A DNA stretch of 64,000 bases from Halalkalibacter akibai JCM 9157. Its GTDB lineage: Bacteria; Bacillota; Bacilli; Bacillales; Bacillaceae_D. Under the pieces are notes generated by a model. That model worked only from the letters and a program-made list of their open reading frames with translations, made no database searches and was not told the DNA's origin. The stretch lies in the NCBI RefSeq assembly GCF_000513135.1, contig NZ_BAUV01000003.1:62001-126000 (forward strand). Reading direction: 5' to 3'. Below, piece after piece: positions 7,884-17,969 of this stretch. How positions within the stretch are numbered: position 1 is the first letter of the stretch; every line of letters begins with the position of its first letter. Made by a program: the position numbers and the translations under genes.

Positions 7884-9179
7884 GTGGGGGGACAAACGAG
7901 TTATAAGGCAAGTATCAGAAAGAAATTAGTCATTGGTATTAGTGGCTTAGCTTTCGTTACGTTTGGCTTTAGTGCTATTTTTATATTCTTTTTAGCTGAT
8001 TTCTTACAAAATTTATTAGGAATAAGCAGTGATGCGTTGATTCTTTTAACACTAGTTAAAGGGATATTTTGGAGTGGGGTGCTTGGGTATGTGGCTGCTC
8101 CACTTATTACAAAGCCACTTCGTGAAGTAGAAGTGGCGGCACGTAAAGCAGCTGAAGGTGATATTGAGCATGATATTAATGTATCACAATCGGATGATGA
8201 AATCCGTGCGCTTGGACTAGCTTATAATGAAATGTTAGCAAGTTTAAGAAGTATGGTAAAAGACATTGACGAAAACTTTAACCAAACGAATCAGACTGTT
8301 AGTCAAATATCTGCTGCTTCAGAACTTGCTGCAACAAAGGCAGTGGCAATCGGTGGTACAATGGATGAAATAGCTAGAGGAGCCGAAAGTACTGCTGAAG
8401 CTATTTCGACAACAGCAGAATCAATGGAGGAAGTCACTTCAATTGCAACAAAAGTACAAGCAAGAGCAAATGAATCTAAATCCTCTTCTGATGGAATGGT
8501 AAATACATTAACAGAAAGTAGAAAAGTAGTGGATTCGCTCGTTGAAGGAATCAAACAGCTTGCGTTAGATAATCAGAAGTCACTTTCGGCGGTAGATCGC
8601 TTGGAACAGCAAGCGAAAGAAGTCGGTGAGATTATCTCCCTAGTAGGGGATATTGCTGGTCAAACGAACTTGCTAGCTTTAAATGCTTCGATCGAAGCGG
8701 CTCGAGCTGGTGAACATGGAAAAGGATTTGCGGTAGTTGCTGACGAAGTACGTAAATTAGCTGACGAAAGTGCGACGGCTGTTCAAGGTATCACAAACTT
8801 AATTCATAATATCCAGGCCGAGGTCAAAAATGTGGCTGAGCAAATTACGAATCAAGTCGAACTAGCCATGAATCAGTCCACACAAGGCGAAGCAACAAAT
8901 AAAGCTATTTTTGACGTTGAAAAATCGGTTCATGAAGTAGCAGAAGTCATAACAGACATTTCTGAAATGATTAACCGCCAGATGATCTCGATCCAAAATA
9001 CAACACAGCAATCACAAGAAGTAGCAGCCATTGCTGAACAAACATCAGCAGGCTCACTTCAAATTTCGGCTATGACCGAACAACAAGGCACAACCATCAC
9101 AGAAATGGAAGAAATGGCACACGCCCTCTCCAACCAAGCCAAAAAACTAAAACTAACCATAGAACGGTTTAAGGTTTAA
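7884..9179 (+). CDS. Methyl-accepting chemotaxis protein, short sensor
   Basis: A 431-residue chemoreceptor that would signal to CheA/CheW at the membrane. Two N-terminal hydrophobic segments (about 14-36 and 45-68) are separated by only a few residues, so there is almost no extracellular sensor. A HAMP-like region follows ([21 protein letters not shown]), then a long coiled coil with the conserved tip [21 protein letters not shown]. Ligand input may be membrane-based or through a partner. The start is GTG 7884 behind GAGGCGGAG. It is inserted between ywlE and rpiB, which are closer in B. subtilis; it probably shares the ywlE transcript. The stop codon lies in the stem of the next terminator. 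Confidence 0.9.
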   Translation: MGGQTSYKASIRKKLVIGISGLAFVTFGFSAIFIFFLADFLQNLLGISSDALILLTLVKGIFWSGVLGYVAAPLITKPLREVEVAARKAAEGDIEHDINVSQSDDEIRALGLAYNEMLASLRSMVKDIDENFNQTNQTVSQISAASELAATKAVAIGGTMDEIARGAESTAEAISTTAESMEEVTSIATKVQARANESKSSSDGMVNTLTESRKVVDSLVEGIKQLALDNQKSLSAVDRLEQQAKEVGEIISLVGDIAGQTNLLALNASIEAARAGEHGKGFAVVADEVRKLADESATAVQGITNLIHNIQAEVKNVAEQITNQVELAMNQSTQGEATNKAIFDVEKSVHEVAEVITDISEMINRQMISIQNTTQQSQEVAAIAEQTSAGSLQISAMTEQQGTTITEMEEMAHALSNQAKKLKLTIERFKV

Positions 9180-9213
9180 TAAAAAGGGGCGATTTCCCCC
9201 TTTTTATTAAACC
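9173..9213 (+). terminator. Long terminator overlapping the chemoreceptor stop codon
   Basis: A perfect 17-bp stem, GGTTTAATAAAAAGGGG with CCCCTTTTTATTAAACC, surrounds the 7-nt loop CGATTTC. The TAA stop is inside the 5' arm. A family B repeat begins directly after it. Confidence 0.85.
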
Positions 9214-9305
9214 GAAGCATTGAGCTGAACCGCTGCAAGATCTTAAGCTTGTCTGAGCGATCTTCTCAGACAAGCGCGCAGCGAGAGAAGCCAATGCACC
9301 GGGCC
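9214..9305 (+). repeat. Family B nested-stem element, copy 1
   Basis: Three nested perfect stems: outer GCATTG (9217-9222)/CAATGC (9292-9297), middle CGCTGC (9231-9236)/GCAGCG (9278-9283), inner GCTTGTCTGAG (9247-9257)/CTCAGACAAGC (9265-9275) with a 7-nt loop. The same layout with different arm sequences occurs at 35763-36197 and 37189-37300. Confidence 0.8.
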
Positions 9306-9340
9306 AAAGAAGAGAGTCTGATATTGAAAAGAAACAATAG

Positions 9341-9466
9341 TGAAATGGAGCGGAAGTCACTCGACTCCTGCGGGATTTAGAGGTAAAGGCGAGACCCCGC
9401 AGGCGTATAGCGAGGAGGCTCGACACCTCCCCGCGGAAAGCGAGTGGCTGTAGCGCAATGTAACGG
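9341..9466 (+). repeat. GC-rich Bacillaceae repeat (family A), longest copy
   Basis: Begins TGAAATGGAGCGGAAGTCAC and ends GCGAGTGGCTGTAGCGCAAT, with CACTCG/CGAGTG and CCTGCGGG/CCCGCAGG as internal pairs. Shortened copies are at 4041, 12857, 15385 and 59622, and an inverted one at 60093. With the terminator and family B copy it fills most of the 333-bp gap before rpiB. Confidence 0.75.
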
Positions 9467-9512
9467 ATTCGTTAGGAAAATTTTAATAAGGCAACCCTAA
9501 GGAGGAACAAAA

Positions 9513-9950
9513 GTGAAAGTAGCAATAGCATCAGATCACGGTGGACTAAACATAAGAGAAGAGTTAAAACAATTAATGGACGAAATGCAAATCAGTTACG
9601 AGGACTTTGGCTGTGAGTGCAGCACATCGGTTGACTACCCAGATTACGCACTTCCAGTTGCAGAAAAAGTAGCGAGTGGCGAGTTTGATCGTGGCATCCT
9701 CGTATGTGGTACGGGAATTGGGATGTCAATTGCAGCGAATAAAGTAAAAGGAATTCGCTGTGCGTTAGTACACGATGTTTTTAGTGCAAAGGCAACAAGA
9801 GAGCATAATGATACGAATGTGCTTTCAATGGGAGAGCGTGTTATCGGTGCAGGGTTAGCTCGTGAAATTGCTCGTGTTTGGCTCGAAACAGAATTTCAAG
9901 GTGGTCGTCACGCAACTCGTGTTGGAAAAATAACAACTTACGAAGCGTAA
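9513..9950 (+). CDS. rpiB: Ribose-5-phosphate isomerase B
   Basis: A 145-residue RpiB/LacAB-family enzyme that interconverts ribose 5-phosphate and ribulose 5-phosphate in the pentose phosphate pathway. MKVAIASDHGG carries the phosphate-binding and aldose-contacting residues; YPDYALPVAEKV, the active-site Cys region GILVCGTGIGMSIAANK and REHNDTNVLSMG are all family signatures. The start is GTG 9513, 8 nt after AAGGAGGAAC. It corresponds to ywlF and is followed after 13 bp by ywlG, so the two are probably cotranscribed. Confidence 0.95.
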   Translation: MKVAIASDHGGLNIREELKQLMDEMQISYEDFGCECSTSVDYPDYALPVAEKVASGEFDRGILVCGTGIGMSIAANKVKGIRCALVHDVFSAKATREHNDTNVLSMGERVIGAGLAREIARVWLETEFQGGRHATRVGKITTYEA

Positions 9951-9963
9951 GAGGAGGCAACAG

Positions 9964-10529
9964 ATGAATTTGCCAATCGAAACGATTCAAGAGCAATTGC
10001 AACAACTACTTAATGACTTACAAAAAGCATATCCATTTAGCAAAGAAACGTTACTTGTCGTTGGAACAAGCACAAGTGAGGTCGTAGGTGAACATATCGG
10101 CTCTAACGGCTCACATGAAATTGCCAAGGTGATATTCAATGTACTTGAAGAAGTGCAATTGAAAACAGGTGTTAGGCTTGCTTTTCAATGCTGTGAGCAT
10201 CTAACAGAGCGTTAGTTGTAGAAAAGGAAACTGCTGTTTCGGTAGGAAATGAAGTGGTTTCAGCTGTCCCGATCCGCAAAGCCGGTGGTGCAATGGCTAC
10301 ATATGCTTATCGTAAAATGAAAGATCCAGTCTTAGTTGAAGCCATACAAGCTGATGTCGGAATTGATATTGGCAACACGCTTATTGGCATGCATTTAAAA
10401 AAGGTGGCAGTTCCTTTAAGAAGCACAGTGAAAACAGTTGGACAAGCTCCTGTTACGCTAGCTTATACAAGACCGAAATTAATTGGTGGGATTCGTGCTG
10501 TTTATGAAAGAACGGACGAACATGAATAA
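9964..10529 (+). CDS. ywlG: YwlG family protein (UPF0340/TIGR01440), reading frame broken once
   Basis: The first frame (ATG 9964, GAGGAGGCAACAG upstream) runs to [12 protein letters not shown] and a TAG at 10213. The YwlG sequence continues one frame over as [29 protein letters not shown] and reaches the normal end at 10529, including [14 protein letters not shown] and [14 protein letters not shown]. Restoring one A at CTAACAGAG (about 10200-10206) rejoins a protein of about 188 residues, the usual length. The function of YwlG is unknown; it lies between rpiB and glyA as in B. subtilis. Whether this is a real mutation or a base lost from the sequence cannot be told here, but atpD has the same defect. 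Confidence 0.85.
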
Positions 10530-10645
10530 AATTTACTATTTTATTAAATTCGTACGGAAATAAAGCTTTATTTATGGTAAGATAGATTCGAATTAAGGTT
10601 GTGTTGTTTGAAAACCGAAAGATATAGTCTGGAAGGGGTATAGAG

Positions 10646-11893
10646 ATGAATCAAGAGACGTTACAAAAACAAGATCAAAAAGTGTTTGAGGCAGTTCAAT
10701 TAGAGTTAGGTCGCCAACGTGATAAGATTGAGTTAATCGCATCGGAAAACTTTGTAAGTGCAGCAGTTATGGAAGCACAAGGTTCTGTATTAACAAATAA
10801 ATATGCAGAAGGTTATCCTGGTCGTCGTTATTATGGCGGGTGTGAATATGTTGATATCGTAGAAGATTTAGCGCGTGATCGTGCAAAAGAAATTTTTGGT
10901 GCTGAATATGTGAACGTTCAACCTCACTCTGGTGCGCAAGCTAATATGGCAGTTTACTTTACAATTTTAGAGCCAGGTGACACAGTACTTGGGATGAATC
11001 TTTCTCACGGTGGTCACTTAACTCATGGTAGCCCTGTTAACTTCAGTGGTGTTCTTTATAATTTTGTTGAGTATGGTGTTGATAAAGACACTCAGTACAT
11101 CGACTATGATGTGGTTCGTGAACTAGCAAAGGAACATAAACCAAAACTTATCGTTGCTGGAGCAAGTGCATATCCTCGTTCTATTGATTTTGCTAAATTC
11201 CGTGAAATCGCTGATGAAGTAGGAGCTTACTTAATGGTTGATATGGCGCATATCGCAGGTCTTGTAGCAACTGGATTACATCCAAACCCAGTACCTCATG
11301 CTCATTTTGTAACGACAACTACTCATAAAACTCTTCGTGGTCCTCGTGGCGGTATGATTTTATGTAAAGAAGAATTCGGTAAGAAAATTGACAAATCAAT
11401 TTTCCCTGGAATTCAAGGTGGACCTTTAATGCATGTTATCGCTGCAAAGGCGGTATCTTTCGGCGAAGCTTTAACTCCTGAGTTTAAAGCATACGGTCAA
11501 GCGATCATTGACAACGCAAAACGTTTAGGTGAAAAACTAGTAAGTGAAGGCATTAACTTAGTGTCAGGTGGAACAGATAATCACTTGCTACTACTAGACT
11601 TACGTACATTAGGTTTAACAGGTAAAGTAGCTGAAAAAGCTCTTGATGAAGTAGGAATTACAACAAATAAAAACACAATTCCATTCGATCCAGAAAGTCC
11701 GTTTGTGACAAGTGGTATCCGTATCGGAACAGCTGCTGTTACTTCACGTGGTCTTGACGGTGAAGCAATGGATGAAATCGGTGCTCTAATTGCATTAACG
11801 CTTAAAAATGTCGACAACGAAGAAAAGCTAGAAGAAGCTCGTACTCGTGTTGCTGCGTTAACAGCTAAATTCCCAATGTACACTCATCTATAA
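10646..11893 (+). CDS. glyA: Serine hydroxymethyltransferase
   Basis: A pyridoxal-phosphate enzyme of 415 residues that converts serine and tetrahydrofolate to glycine and methylene-tetrahydrofolate, the main source of one-carbon units. Lys228 in [14 protein letters not shown] binds the cofactor. ASENFVS near the N-terminus and YYGGCEYVD are further signatures. AAGGGGTATAG precedes the ATG. glyA has its own upstream gap of 116 bp; AAAACCGAAAGAT at about 10612 resembles one half of a PurR box, but I did not find a correctly spaced partner. A good terminator follows. Confidence 0.96.
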   Translation: MNQETLQKQDQKVFEAVQLELGRQRDKIELIASENFVSAAVMEAQGSVLTNKYAEGYPGRRYYGGCEYVDIVEDLARDRAKEIFGAEYVNVQPHSGAQANMAVYFTILEPGDTVLGMNLSHGGHLTHGSPVNFSGVLYNFVEYGVDKDTQYIDYDVVRELAKEHKPKLIVAGASAYPRSIDFAKFREIADEVGAYLMVDMAHIAGLVATGLHPNPVPHAHFVTTTTHKTLRGPRGGMILCKEEFGKKIDKSIFPGIQGGPLMHVIAAKAVSFGEALTPEFKAYGQAIIDNAKRLGEKLVSEGINLVSGGTDNHLLLLDLRTLGLTGKVAEKALDEVGITTNKNTIPFDPESPFVTSGIRIGTAAVTSRGLDGEAMDEIGALIALTLKNVDNEEKLEEARTRVAALTAKFPMYTHL

Positions 11894-11907
11894 TAAATGC
11901 AACAAGG

Positions 11908-11938
11908 AAAAGCTGAACTTTTGAGTTCAGCTTTTTTG
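11908..11938 (+). terminator. Terminator after glyA
   Basis: AAAGCTGAACT pairs with AGTTCAGCTTT around a 4-nt loop, followed by TTTT. Confidence 0.85.
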
Positions 11939-12069
11939 TTGTAGTTTTATTAGCGGCAGCTTAAAGTATAATATCGATGTATGAGTACATAATGAGTAAA
12001 CTCAACAACTCATAATAAAAAGTCTAAACATTACAAATTGCTGAAATAAAGAAATTCTCCATGTAAAAC

Positions 12070-12098
12070 TTGAAGGGGATTGTCTTTTTCTGTAGAAT
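12070..12098 (+). promoter_or_regulatory. Sigma-A promoter for upp
   Basis: TTGAAG (12070-12075), a 17-bp spacer and TAGAAT (12093-12098), 42 bp before the upp start codon. Confidence 0.55.
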
Positions 12099-12122
12099 CT
12101 TGTAGGAGTATAAAGATCGTGA

Positions 12123-12770
<648 letters not shown>

Positions 12771-12780
12771 ATACAAGCAA

Positions 12781-12808
12781 AGAGGCTGATATGATCAGTC
12801 TCTTTTTT
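12781..12808 (+). terminator. Terminator after upp
   Basis: AGAGGCTGAT pairs with ATCAGTCTCT (one G-T pair) around ATG, followed by six T. Confidence 0.8.
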
Positions 12809-12856
12809 CTTGTGTTTTCGTGAGGATTATTGATGTACTATTTTCTCCCTCCTAGT

Positions 12857-12923
12857 GTAATGGAGCGGAAGTCACTCGGCACCTCCCCGCGGAAAGCGAG
12901 TGACTGAAGCGCAATGGAACGAA
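12857..12923 (+). repeat. Family A repeat, shortened copy
   Basis: GTAATGGAGCGGAAGTCACT, then ACCTCCCCGCGGAAAGCGAG and TGACTGAAGCGCAATGGAAC. Compared with 9341-9466 it lacks the central CTCCTGCGGG...CCCGCAGG hairpin. Confidence 0.7.
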
Positions 12924-13067
12924 CAATGTGAAGGACGTAAGCCGAAAAAACACCGAAAACAGCTTTAATTTTCATCTACACACACAAGCTAACCTCTCTC
13001 ATACATGAATTTACTTTTTTTAGCCATACTATCAACATATGCAAATTGGTGGGGGAGCTGGTTCTAA

Positions 13068-15332
13068 GTGAAAAACTTAACTGCATGGTTATTAGCAATG
13101 GTTATCGTATTTCAGATGACAGCAAATGTCGGGGCTACGACTTTTCCTGAAGTTCCAACCGTTGGTAAGCTCGAGCAGTCTAATGAAAAGACAGTGGTTA
13201 TGGTAACAGCCTCAGGAGATGTCGATGATGCGCTTGAAGCTGTTTTAAAAACATTACCAAAAAGTAAAGTCCGTAAAACGTTCAAAAGAGCGTTCAATGG
13301 CTTTTCCATGGAATTATTAGAAAGTGAAGTTGAATTGTTACAGTCGTTTAATGAAATTGAACGTGTTGATAAAGTGGTAGAATATAGCGCTAATCTAGAT
13401 GGCAGTGTTCCTTTTATAGGTGGAGATAATATGAGGGGGATGCTTGATCCGGCAGGGGAGCGTCTTACTGGAAAAGGGATTAAAGTAGCTGTCATTGATA
13501 CGGGGTTAGATTATAGCCATCCAGATCTGAAAATGAATTACAAGGGTGGTTATGATGTTGTCGATTATGACAATGACCCGATGGAGACGATTGCCTCACA
13601 AGGTCCTCCTACTTTACATGGTACCCATGTTGCTGGAATCATTGCAGCAAATGGACAAGTAAAAGGGGTGGCGCCGGAAGCTGATTTATATGCTTATCGA
13701 GCGCTTGGGCCAGGTGGACAAGGAACAACAGAACAAGTAATAGAAGCGATTGAAAAAGCGATCGAAGACGAGGTTGATGTGCTGAACTTATCGCTTGGTA
13801 ATACCGTAAATGGACCGGATTGGCCAACGAGTATTGCGCTTGATAAAGCAGTTGAATCAGGAATTGTCGCTGTTACTTCAAATGGCAATAGTGGTCCTAA
13901 TATGTGGACAGTTGGCTCTCCTGGTACATCAACTAAGGCAATTTCGGTAGGCGCGTCTGCACCTCCGTTACGCACACCATATGTAACGATCCCAAATCTA
14001 GATAAAGAAGTAACGTTGTACCCAATGGGCGGAACCCTTCCTTGGTCGTTAAAAAGAGATTTTGAGTTAGCGGCAGTTGGCTACGGGCTTGAAGATGAAT
14101 GGGACGGAGTAGATGTAGAAAATAAAATCGTTTTAATAAAAAGAGGAATGATTCCATTTTCCGAAAAAGCTAAAGCTGCAAAGGAAGCGGGAGCAAAAGG
14201 GGTTTTGATCTACAATAATCTTCCTGGAACCTTTGTTGGAGCTGTAGAAGAAGGGATTAAAATACCTGTTGTTAGCATCTCTAAAGAAGATGGAGATTGG
14301 ATTTTAGAACAAATAGAATCAAATAAAGACAGTCAATACGTCAGAACAATCTACCGTAATGAAGAAGATTTCATTGCCCCATTTAGCTCACGTGGACCGG
14401 TTACACAAACGTGGGAAGTGAAACCAGATTTAGTGGCACCCGGTGTGGCAATTGATAGTACCGTTCCTAAAGGCTATCTTGGGTTAAACGGAACGAGTAT
14501 GTCTGCCCCTCATGTTGCGGGTGCGGCAGCTCTTGTTAAACAAGCTCACCCTGATTGGTCACCAGATCAAATCAAAGCTGCGTTAATGAATACAGCTAAG
14601 CAATTGGTAAAAGAAGATGGTGAACCTTATTATCCTTATGAACAGGGAGCTGGTCGACTTCAAGTTGACAAAGCGGTTCAAGCTACAACACTTGCCTATC
14701 CAGGAGCTCTTACATTTGGAAAGTACACAAAAGAAGATCCGCGTGAGAAGAGGACCGTTACTTTTACGATTGAAAATCATGATGATAAAACGAACACGTA
14801 TCATGTGAAACCTCCTTTTCAAGCACCGGACGGTCTACAATGGGAAGTTCCCTTTGCAACAACTGTTAAGCCAGGTGAGAAAAAGGAAGTAGAAGTAAAA
14901 CTAGATTTATTTCCAGCTGTATTGGCAGAGGGAATCCACCATGGTCAGATAGTAATTGATGGAGGGAAAGATCCGATCGTCATTCCTTATGTCTTCTTTA
15001 TTGAAGAGCCTAATTATCCAAGAGCGATGGCTTTTAATTTTGGCCACGGTGACCGTGAAGGTGAATATCGTTATGAAGTATATTTGCCAGGTGGAGCGGA
15101 GGAATTAGGCATTGCTTTGTATGATCCAGATACATTCCAATTTATTAAATTCCTTGATGTAAAAAGAGATGTAGGCCGAGGGATGATTGGTCAAGAGTGG
15201 AAAGAACTTGATTTACCAGAGGGAGTTTATAAAGCTCTCGTCTACGCACGCAAAGATGGCAAAGAAGACACGATTGAGTCGATGATCATGATCGGCGCGC
15301 ACCTGCCACAAGATAAACAAAAGGTAGACTAA
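13068..15332 (+). CDS. Secreted subtilisin-like serine protease (Vpr type)
   Basis: A 754-residue preproprotease. A signal peptide (1-23, ending ANVGA) is followed by an I9 inhibitor prodomain (about 41-107), then the S8 domain: Asp144 (AVIDTGLD), His184 (HGTHVAG), oxyanion Asn274 (SNGNSG) and catalytic Ser477 (NGTSMSAPH). A PA domain is inserted between the His and Ser parts (about 320-425), as in Vpr. The C-terminal 220 residues are beta-rich and probably fold as Fn3-like modules. The start is GTG 13068 after GGGGGAG. It probably supplies amino acids outside the cell. The gene is placed between upp and the atp operon, which are usually adjacent, so it is a lineage-specific insertion. I do not assign the name vpr because the neighbours differ. 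Confidence 0.9.
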   Translation: MKNLTAWLLAMVIVFQMTANVGATTFPEVPTVGKLEQSNEKTVVMVTASGDVDDALEAVLKTLPKSKVRKTFKRAFNGFSMELLESEVELLQSFNEIERVDKVVEYSANLDGSVPFIGGDNMRGMLDPAGERLTGKGIKVAVIDTGLDYSHPDLKMNYKGGYDVVDYDNDPMETIASQGPPTLHGTHVAGIIAANGQVKGVAPEADLYAYRALGPGGQGTTEQVIEAIEKAIEDEVDVLNLSLGNTVNGPDWPTSIALDKAVESGIVAVTSNGNSGPNMWTVGSPGTSTKAISVGASAPPLRTPYVTIPNLDKEVTLYPMGGTLPWSLKRDFELAAVGYGLEDEWDGVDVENKIVLIKRGMIPFSEKAKAAKEAGAKGVLIYNNLPGTFVGAVEEGIKIPVVSISKEDGDWILEQIESNKDSQYVRTIYRNEEDFIAPFSSRGPVTQTWEVKPDLVAPGVAIDSTVPKGYLGLNGTSMSAPHVAGAAALVKQAHPDWSPDQIKAALMNTAKQLVKEDGEPYYPYEQGAGRLQVDKAVQATTLAYPGALTFGKYTKEDPREKRTVTFTIENHDDKTNTYHVKPPFQAPDGLQWEVPFATTVKPGEKKEVEVKLDLFPAVLAEGIHHGQIVIDGGKDPIVIPYVFFIEEPNYPRAMAFNFGHGDREGEYRYEVYLPGGAEELGIALYDPDTFQFIKFLDVKRDVGRGMIGQEWKELDLPEGVYKALVYARKDGKEDTIESMIMIGAHLPQDKQKVD

Positions 15333-15384
15333 AGTAAAAACAATTCTAAATGATCGTTGCTTTAAATTAGGCTTAGTTCCTCAT

Positions 15385-15423
15385 AGTGAAAAGAAGCGAG
15401 TGACTGTAGCGGAAAAGAACGAA
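15385..15423 (+). repeat. Family A repeat remnant
   Basis: AGTGAAAAGAAGCGAGTGAC then TGTAGCGGAAAAGAACG keeps only the two outer ends of the family. The 360-bp gap 15333-15692 also holds a terminator and the atp promoter. Confidence 0.5.
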
Positions 15424-15474
15424 CATATACTTTTCACAAATTATACAAAATTATCAGCGTGAAAACTTTCAAAT

Positions 15475-15517
15475 GGTCAGACTACCAAAAAAGATTGGTT
15501 GGTCTGACCACCTTTTT
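15475..15517 (+). terminator. Probable terminator of the protease gene
   Basis: GGTCAGAC (15475-15482) pairs with GTCTGACC (15502-15509); ACC and GGT can extend the stem. ACCTTTTTG follows. Confidence 0.6.
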
Positions 15518-15568
15518 GACATTTATGTGAACATATAAAAGGATGTTTCGAATTAATGACAAATCGCA

Positions 15569-15597
15569 TTGACACAGGGTTTTCACTATTGTACGAT
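15569..15597 (+). promoter_or_regulatory. Sigma-A promoter for the atp operon
   Basis: A perfect -35 TTGACA (15569-15574), a 17-bp spacer and TACGAT (15592-15597), about 95 bp before atpZ. Confidence 0.65.
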
Positions 15598-15692
15598 TAC
15601 TAAGGATGTGTTGGTAAGGGTTACATATGTAATATGAAAGGAAGCACCAAAGATTTCAAGGTGAGTAAAACTCAGGCGAAAGGGGCTCTTTC

Positions 15693-15920
15693 ATGACAGA
15701 GAAACGCAGTCCATGGCGTGCCATTGTCCTTGTTTCTACGATTTCTTCTTATATTGTAGGAGGAACAGTCGGAGGAGTGTTTCTTGGCTTGTGGCTTGGG
15801 AACCAATTTGGAGCTAAACCCTTCTTCCTCATTACTTTTTTGTTGTTTGGACTTGCAACAGGGTTCTATGGTGTGTACAGAGCGATTGAACCTTTTATAG
15901 GAGACGAAAAAAAACGATGA
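15693..15920 (+). CDS. atpZ: AtpZ/AtpI-like small membrane protein at the head of the atp operon
   Basis: A 75-residue protein with two hydrophobic helices (about 11-34 and 43-63) and charged ends. It resembles AtpZ, which precedes atpI in alkaliphilic Bacillus such as B. pseudofirmus OF4 and is thought to take part, with AtpI, in Mg2+ supply or assembly of the ATP synthase. GVFLGLWLGNQFG is a typical glycine-rich helix of the family. Its stop overlaps the atpI start (ATGATG), so translation is coupled. GAAAGGGGC precedes the ATG. The function is inferred from position and family, not shown by the sequence. Confidence 0.8.
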   Translation: MTEKRSPWRAIVLVSTISSYIVGGTVGGVFLGLWLGNQFGAKPFFLITFLLFGLATGFYGVYRAIEPFIGDEKKR

Positions 15921-16309
15921 TGTCACTAGATGGAAGAATGAAACGCTATACAATAATCGTTACAGTTATCATCGTTGTTTTGATCATGGGTTATCTCCTT
16001 ACTTCATTTAAACCTCAATTCCTCGGTCTCATTATTGGACTAGCTTTTAGCTACTTAAGTCTTTGGACAACTTTTAGAAAAGCGAAAGTCATTGGAGAAG
16101 TTGCCTCTGGATTAAATAAATTTTCAATGTTTTCTTACACAATTGCTGGTTTTGGTGTGTTAATAAGGTTTGGATTGGCAATATTGTGTGTATGGTTAGC
16201 GATTACATACCCTAATCAACTTCATTTAATTTCGGTCATTGCAGGGTTCGCCCTGATTTATGTCATTATCATGGCAGATATACTTATTGAATCTGGTAGA
16301 AAGAGGTGA
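15917..16309 (+). CDS. atpI: ATP synthase subunit I
   Basis: A 130-residue protein with four predicted membrane helices, matching AtpI length. AtpI acts as a chaperone for c-ring assembly and has been linked to Mg2+ transport. It overlaps atpZ by 4 bp and precedes atpB by 7 bp, so it is part of one transcript. Two adjacent ATGs (15917 and 15920) could both start it. Sequence conservation in the family is low, so the call rests on length, topology and place in the operon. Confidence 0.85.
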   Translation: MMSLDGRMKRYTIIVTVIIVVLIMGYLLTSFKPQFLGLIIGLAFSYLSLWTTFRKAKVIGEVASGLNKFSMFSYTIAGFGVLIRFGLAILCVWLAITYPNQLHLISVIAGFALIYVIIMADILIESGRKR

Positions 16310-16316
16310 AAAATAA

Positions 16317-17030
<714 letters not shown>

Positions 17031-17097
17031 ACCATGCTCTAATTTAGAGCGTTTAAAAATATTAAAATTATATTATCCTTAAGGAGGACTTATTTTT

Positions 17098-17310
17098 ATG
17101 GAAGCATTAGCAGTAGCAATCGTAGCAGGTTTAGCAGCAATCGGTGGTTCGATCGCAGTAGCAATTATCGTAAGAGCAACACTTGAAGGTGTAACACGTC
17201 AACCAGAACTTAAAGGTACTCTTCAAACACTTATGTTCATTGGTGTACCTCTTGCGGAAGCCGTGCCGATCATCGCGATCGTTATCTCTTTCCTATTACT
17301 ATTCGGTTAA
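17098..17310 (+). CDS. atpE: F1Fo ATP synthase subunit c
   Basis: A 70-residue hairpin of two membrane helices; about a dozen copies form the rotor ring. Glu54 in helix 2 binds the proton. The motif PLAEAVP (51-57) is the PxxExxP pattern of alkaliphile c-subunits, and the helix-1 motif at 16, 18, 20, 22 reads Gly, Ser, Ala, Ala, intermediate between the usual GxGxGxG and the alkaliphile AxAxAxA. The polar loop RQPELKG contacts the F1 foot. A strong AAGGAGG site lies upstream. A long hairpin follows in the 167-bp gap before atpF. Confidence 0.97.
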   Translation: MEALAVAIVAGLAAIGGSIAVAIIVRATLEGVTRQPELKGTLQTLMFIGVPLAEAVPIIAIVISFLLLFG

Positions 17311-17343
17311 TAACGCCTTTCGTCAGCTTTGGCGAATCTGTAC

Positions 17344-17395
17344 ACATAAAGAATGGCGACAGTGTTCAATTGCGGACCTTCGCCATTCCTTATGT
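17344..17395 (+). other. Intercistronic stem-loop between atpE and atpF
   Basis: Arms 17344-17359 (ACATAAAGAATGGCGA) and 17380-17395 pair at 15 of 16 positions around a 20-nt loop. There is no T-run, so it is not a standard terminator. It could protect the 3' end of the atpE message, which must be made in excess. Confidence 0.7.
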
Positions 17396-17477
17396 ATCAC
17401 AAACTGTTTTTTAATACGAACATTAATTACTTGAATTCATATATGAATCTTCACATCCAGGAAAGGAGTGAATCGAA

Positions 17478-17969
17478 ATGGGTTTTGAAATTCCATGGGG
17501 ATCAATACTTTATCAACTATTCGCTTTTCTAGTATTACTCGGCTTACTTAGTAAGTTTGCACTTAAACCGTTACTTGGTGTAATGGAAAACCGTGAAAAA
17601 ATCGTAAACGACAATCTAGACTCAGCTGAGAAGAATCGTAAAGAGGCTGAGGAATTTATTGTACAACAACGTAAAGAGTTAGAAAAAGCTCGAGTTGAAG
17701 CACAAGAAATTATTCAACAAGCTAAGAAACTTAGTGAGCAACAAGGTCAAGATATTCTAGAACAAGCTAGAGTAAACGCTGAGCGCTTGAAAGATTCTGC
17801 ATTAGCAGAGATTCAACGTGAAAAAGAGCAAGCAGTAGTTGCTCTTAGAGAGCAAGTGGCAAGTCTTTCGGTATTAGTTGCTTCTAAAGTGATTGAAAAA
17901 GAACTTAATGAGAAAGATCAAGAACAACTAGTTCAGGAGTATTTAAAAGAGGTAGGCGGTAAGCTATGA
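17478..17969 (+). CDS. atpF: F1Fo ATP synthase subunit b
   Basis: A 163-residue peripheral stalk subunit. One N-terminal membrane helix (about 10-30, SILYQLFAFLVLLGLLSKF) is followed by a long charged coiled coil (about 40-150). As a dimer it holds the F1 head against rotation. GGAAAGGAGTGA precedes the ATG. It overlaps atpH by 4 bp (ATGA), so translation is coupled. Confidence 0.96.
   Translation: MGFEIPWGSILYQLFAFLVLLGLLSKFALKPLLGVMENREKIVNDNLDSAEKNRKEAEEFIVQQRKELEKARVEAQEIIQQAKKLSEQQGQDILEQARVNAERLKDSALAEIQREKEQAVVALREQVASLSVLVASKVIEKELNEKDQEQLVQEYLKEVGGKL

Noticed and set aside
10530-10645. PurR operator before glyA
   Set aside because: One half-site-like AAAACCGAAAGAT is present, but the inverted partner is weak and about 50 bp away, not the usual spacing.
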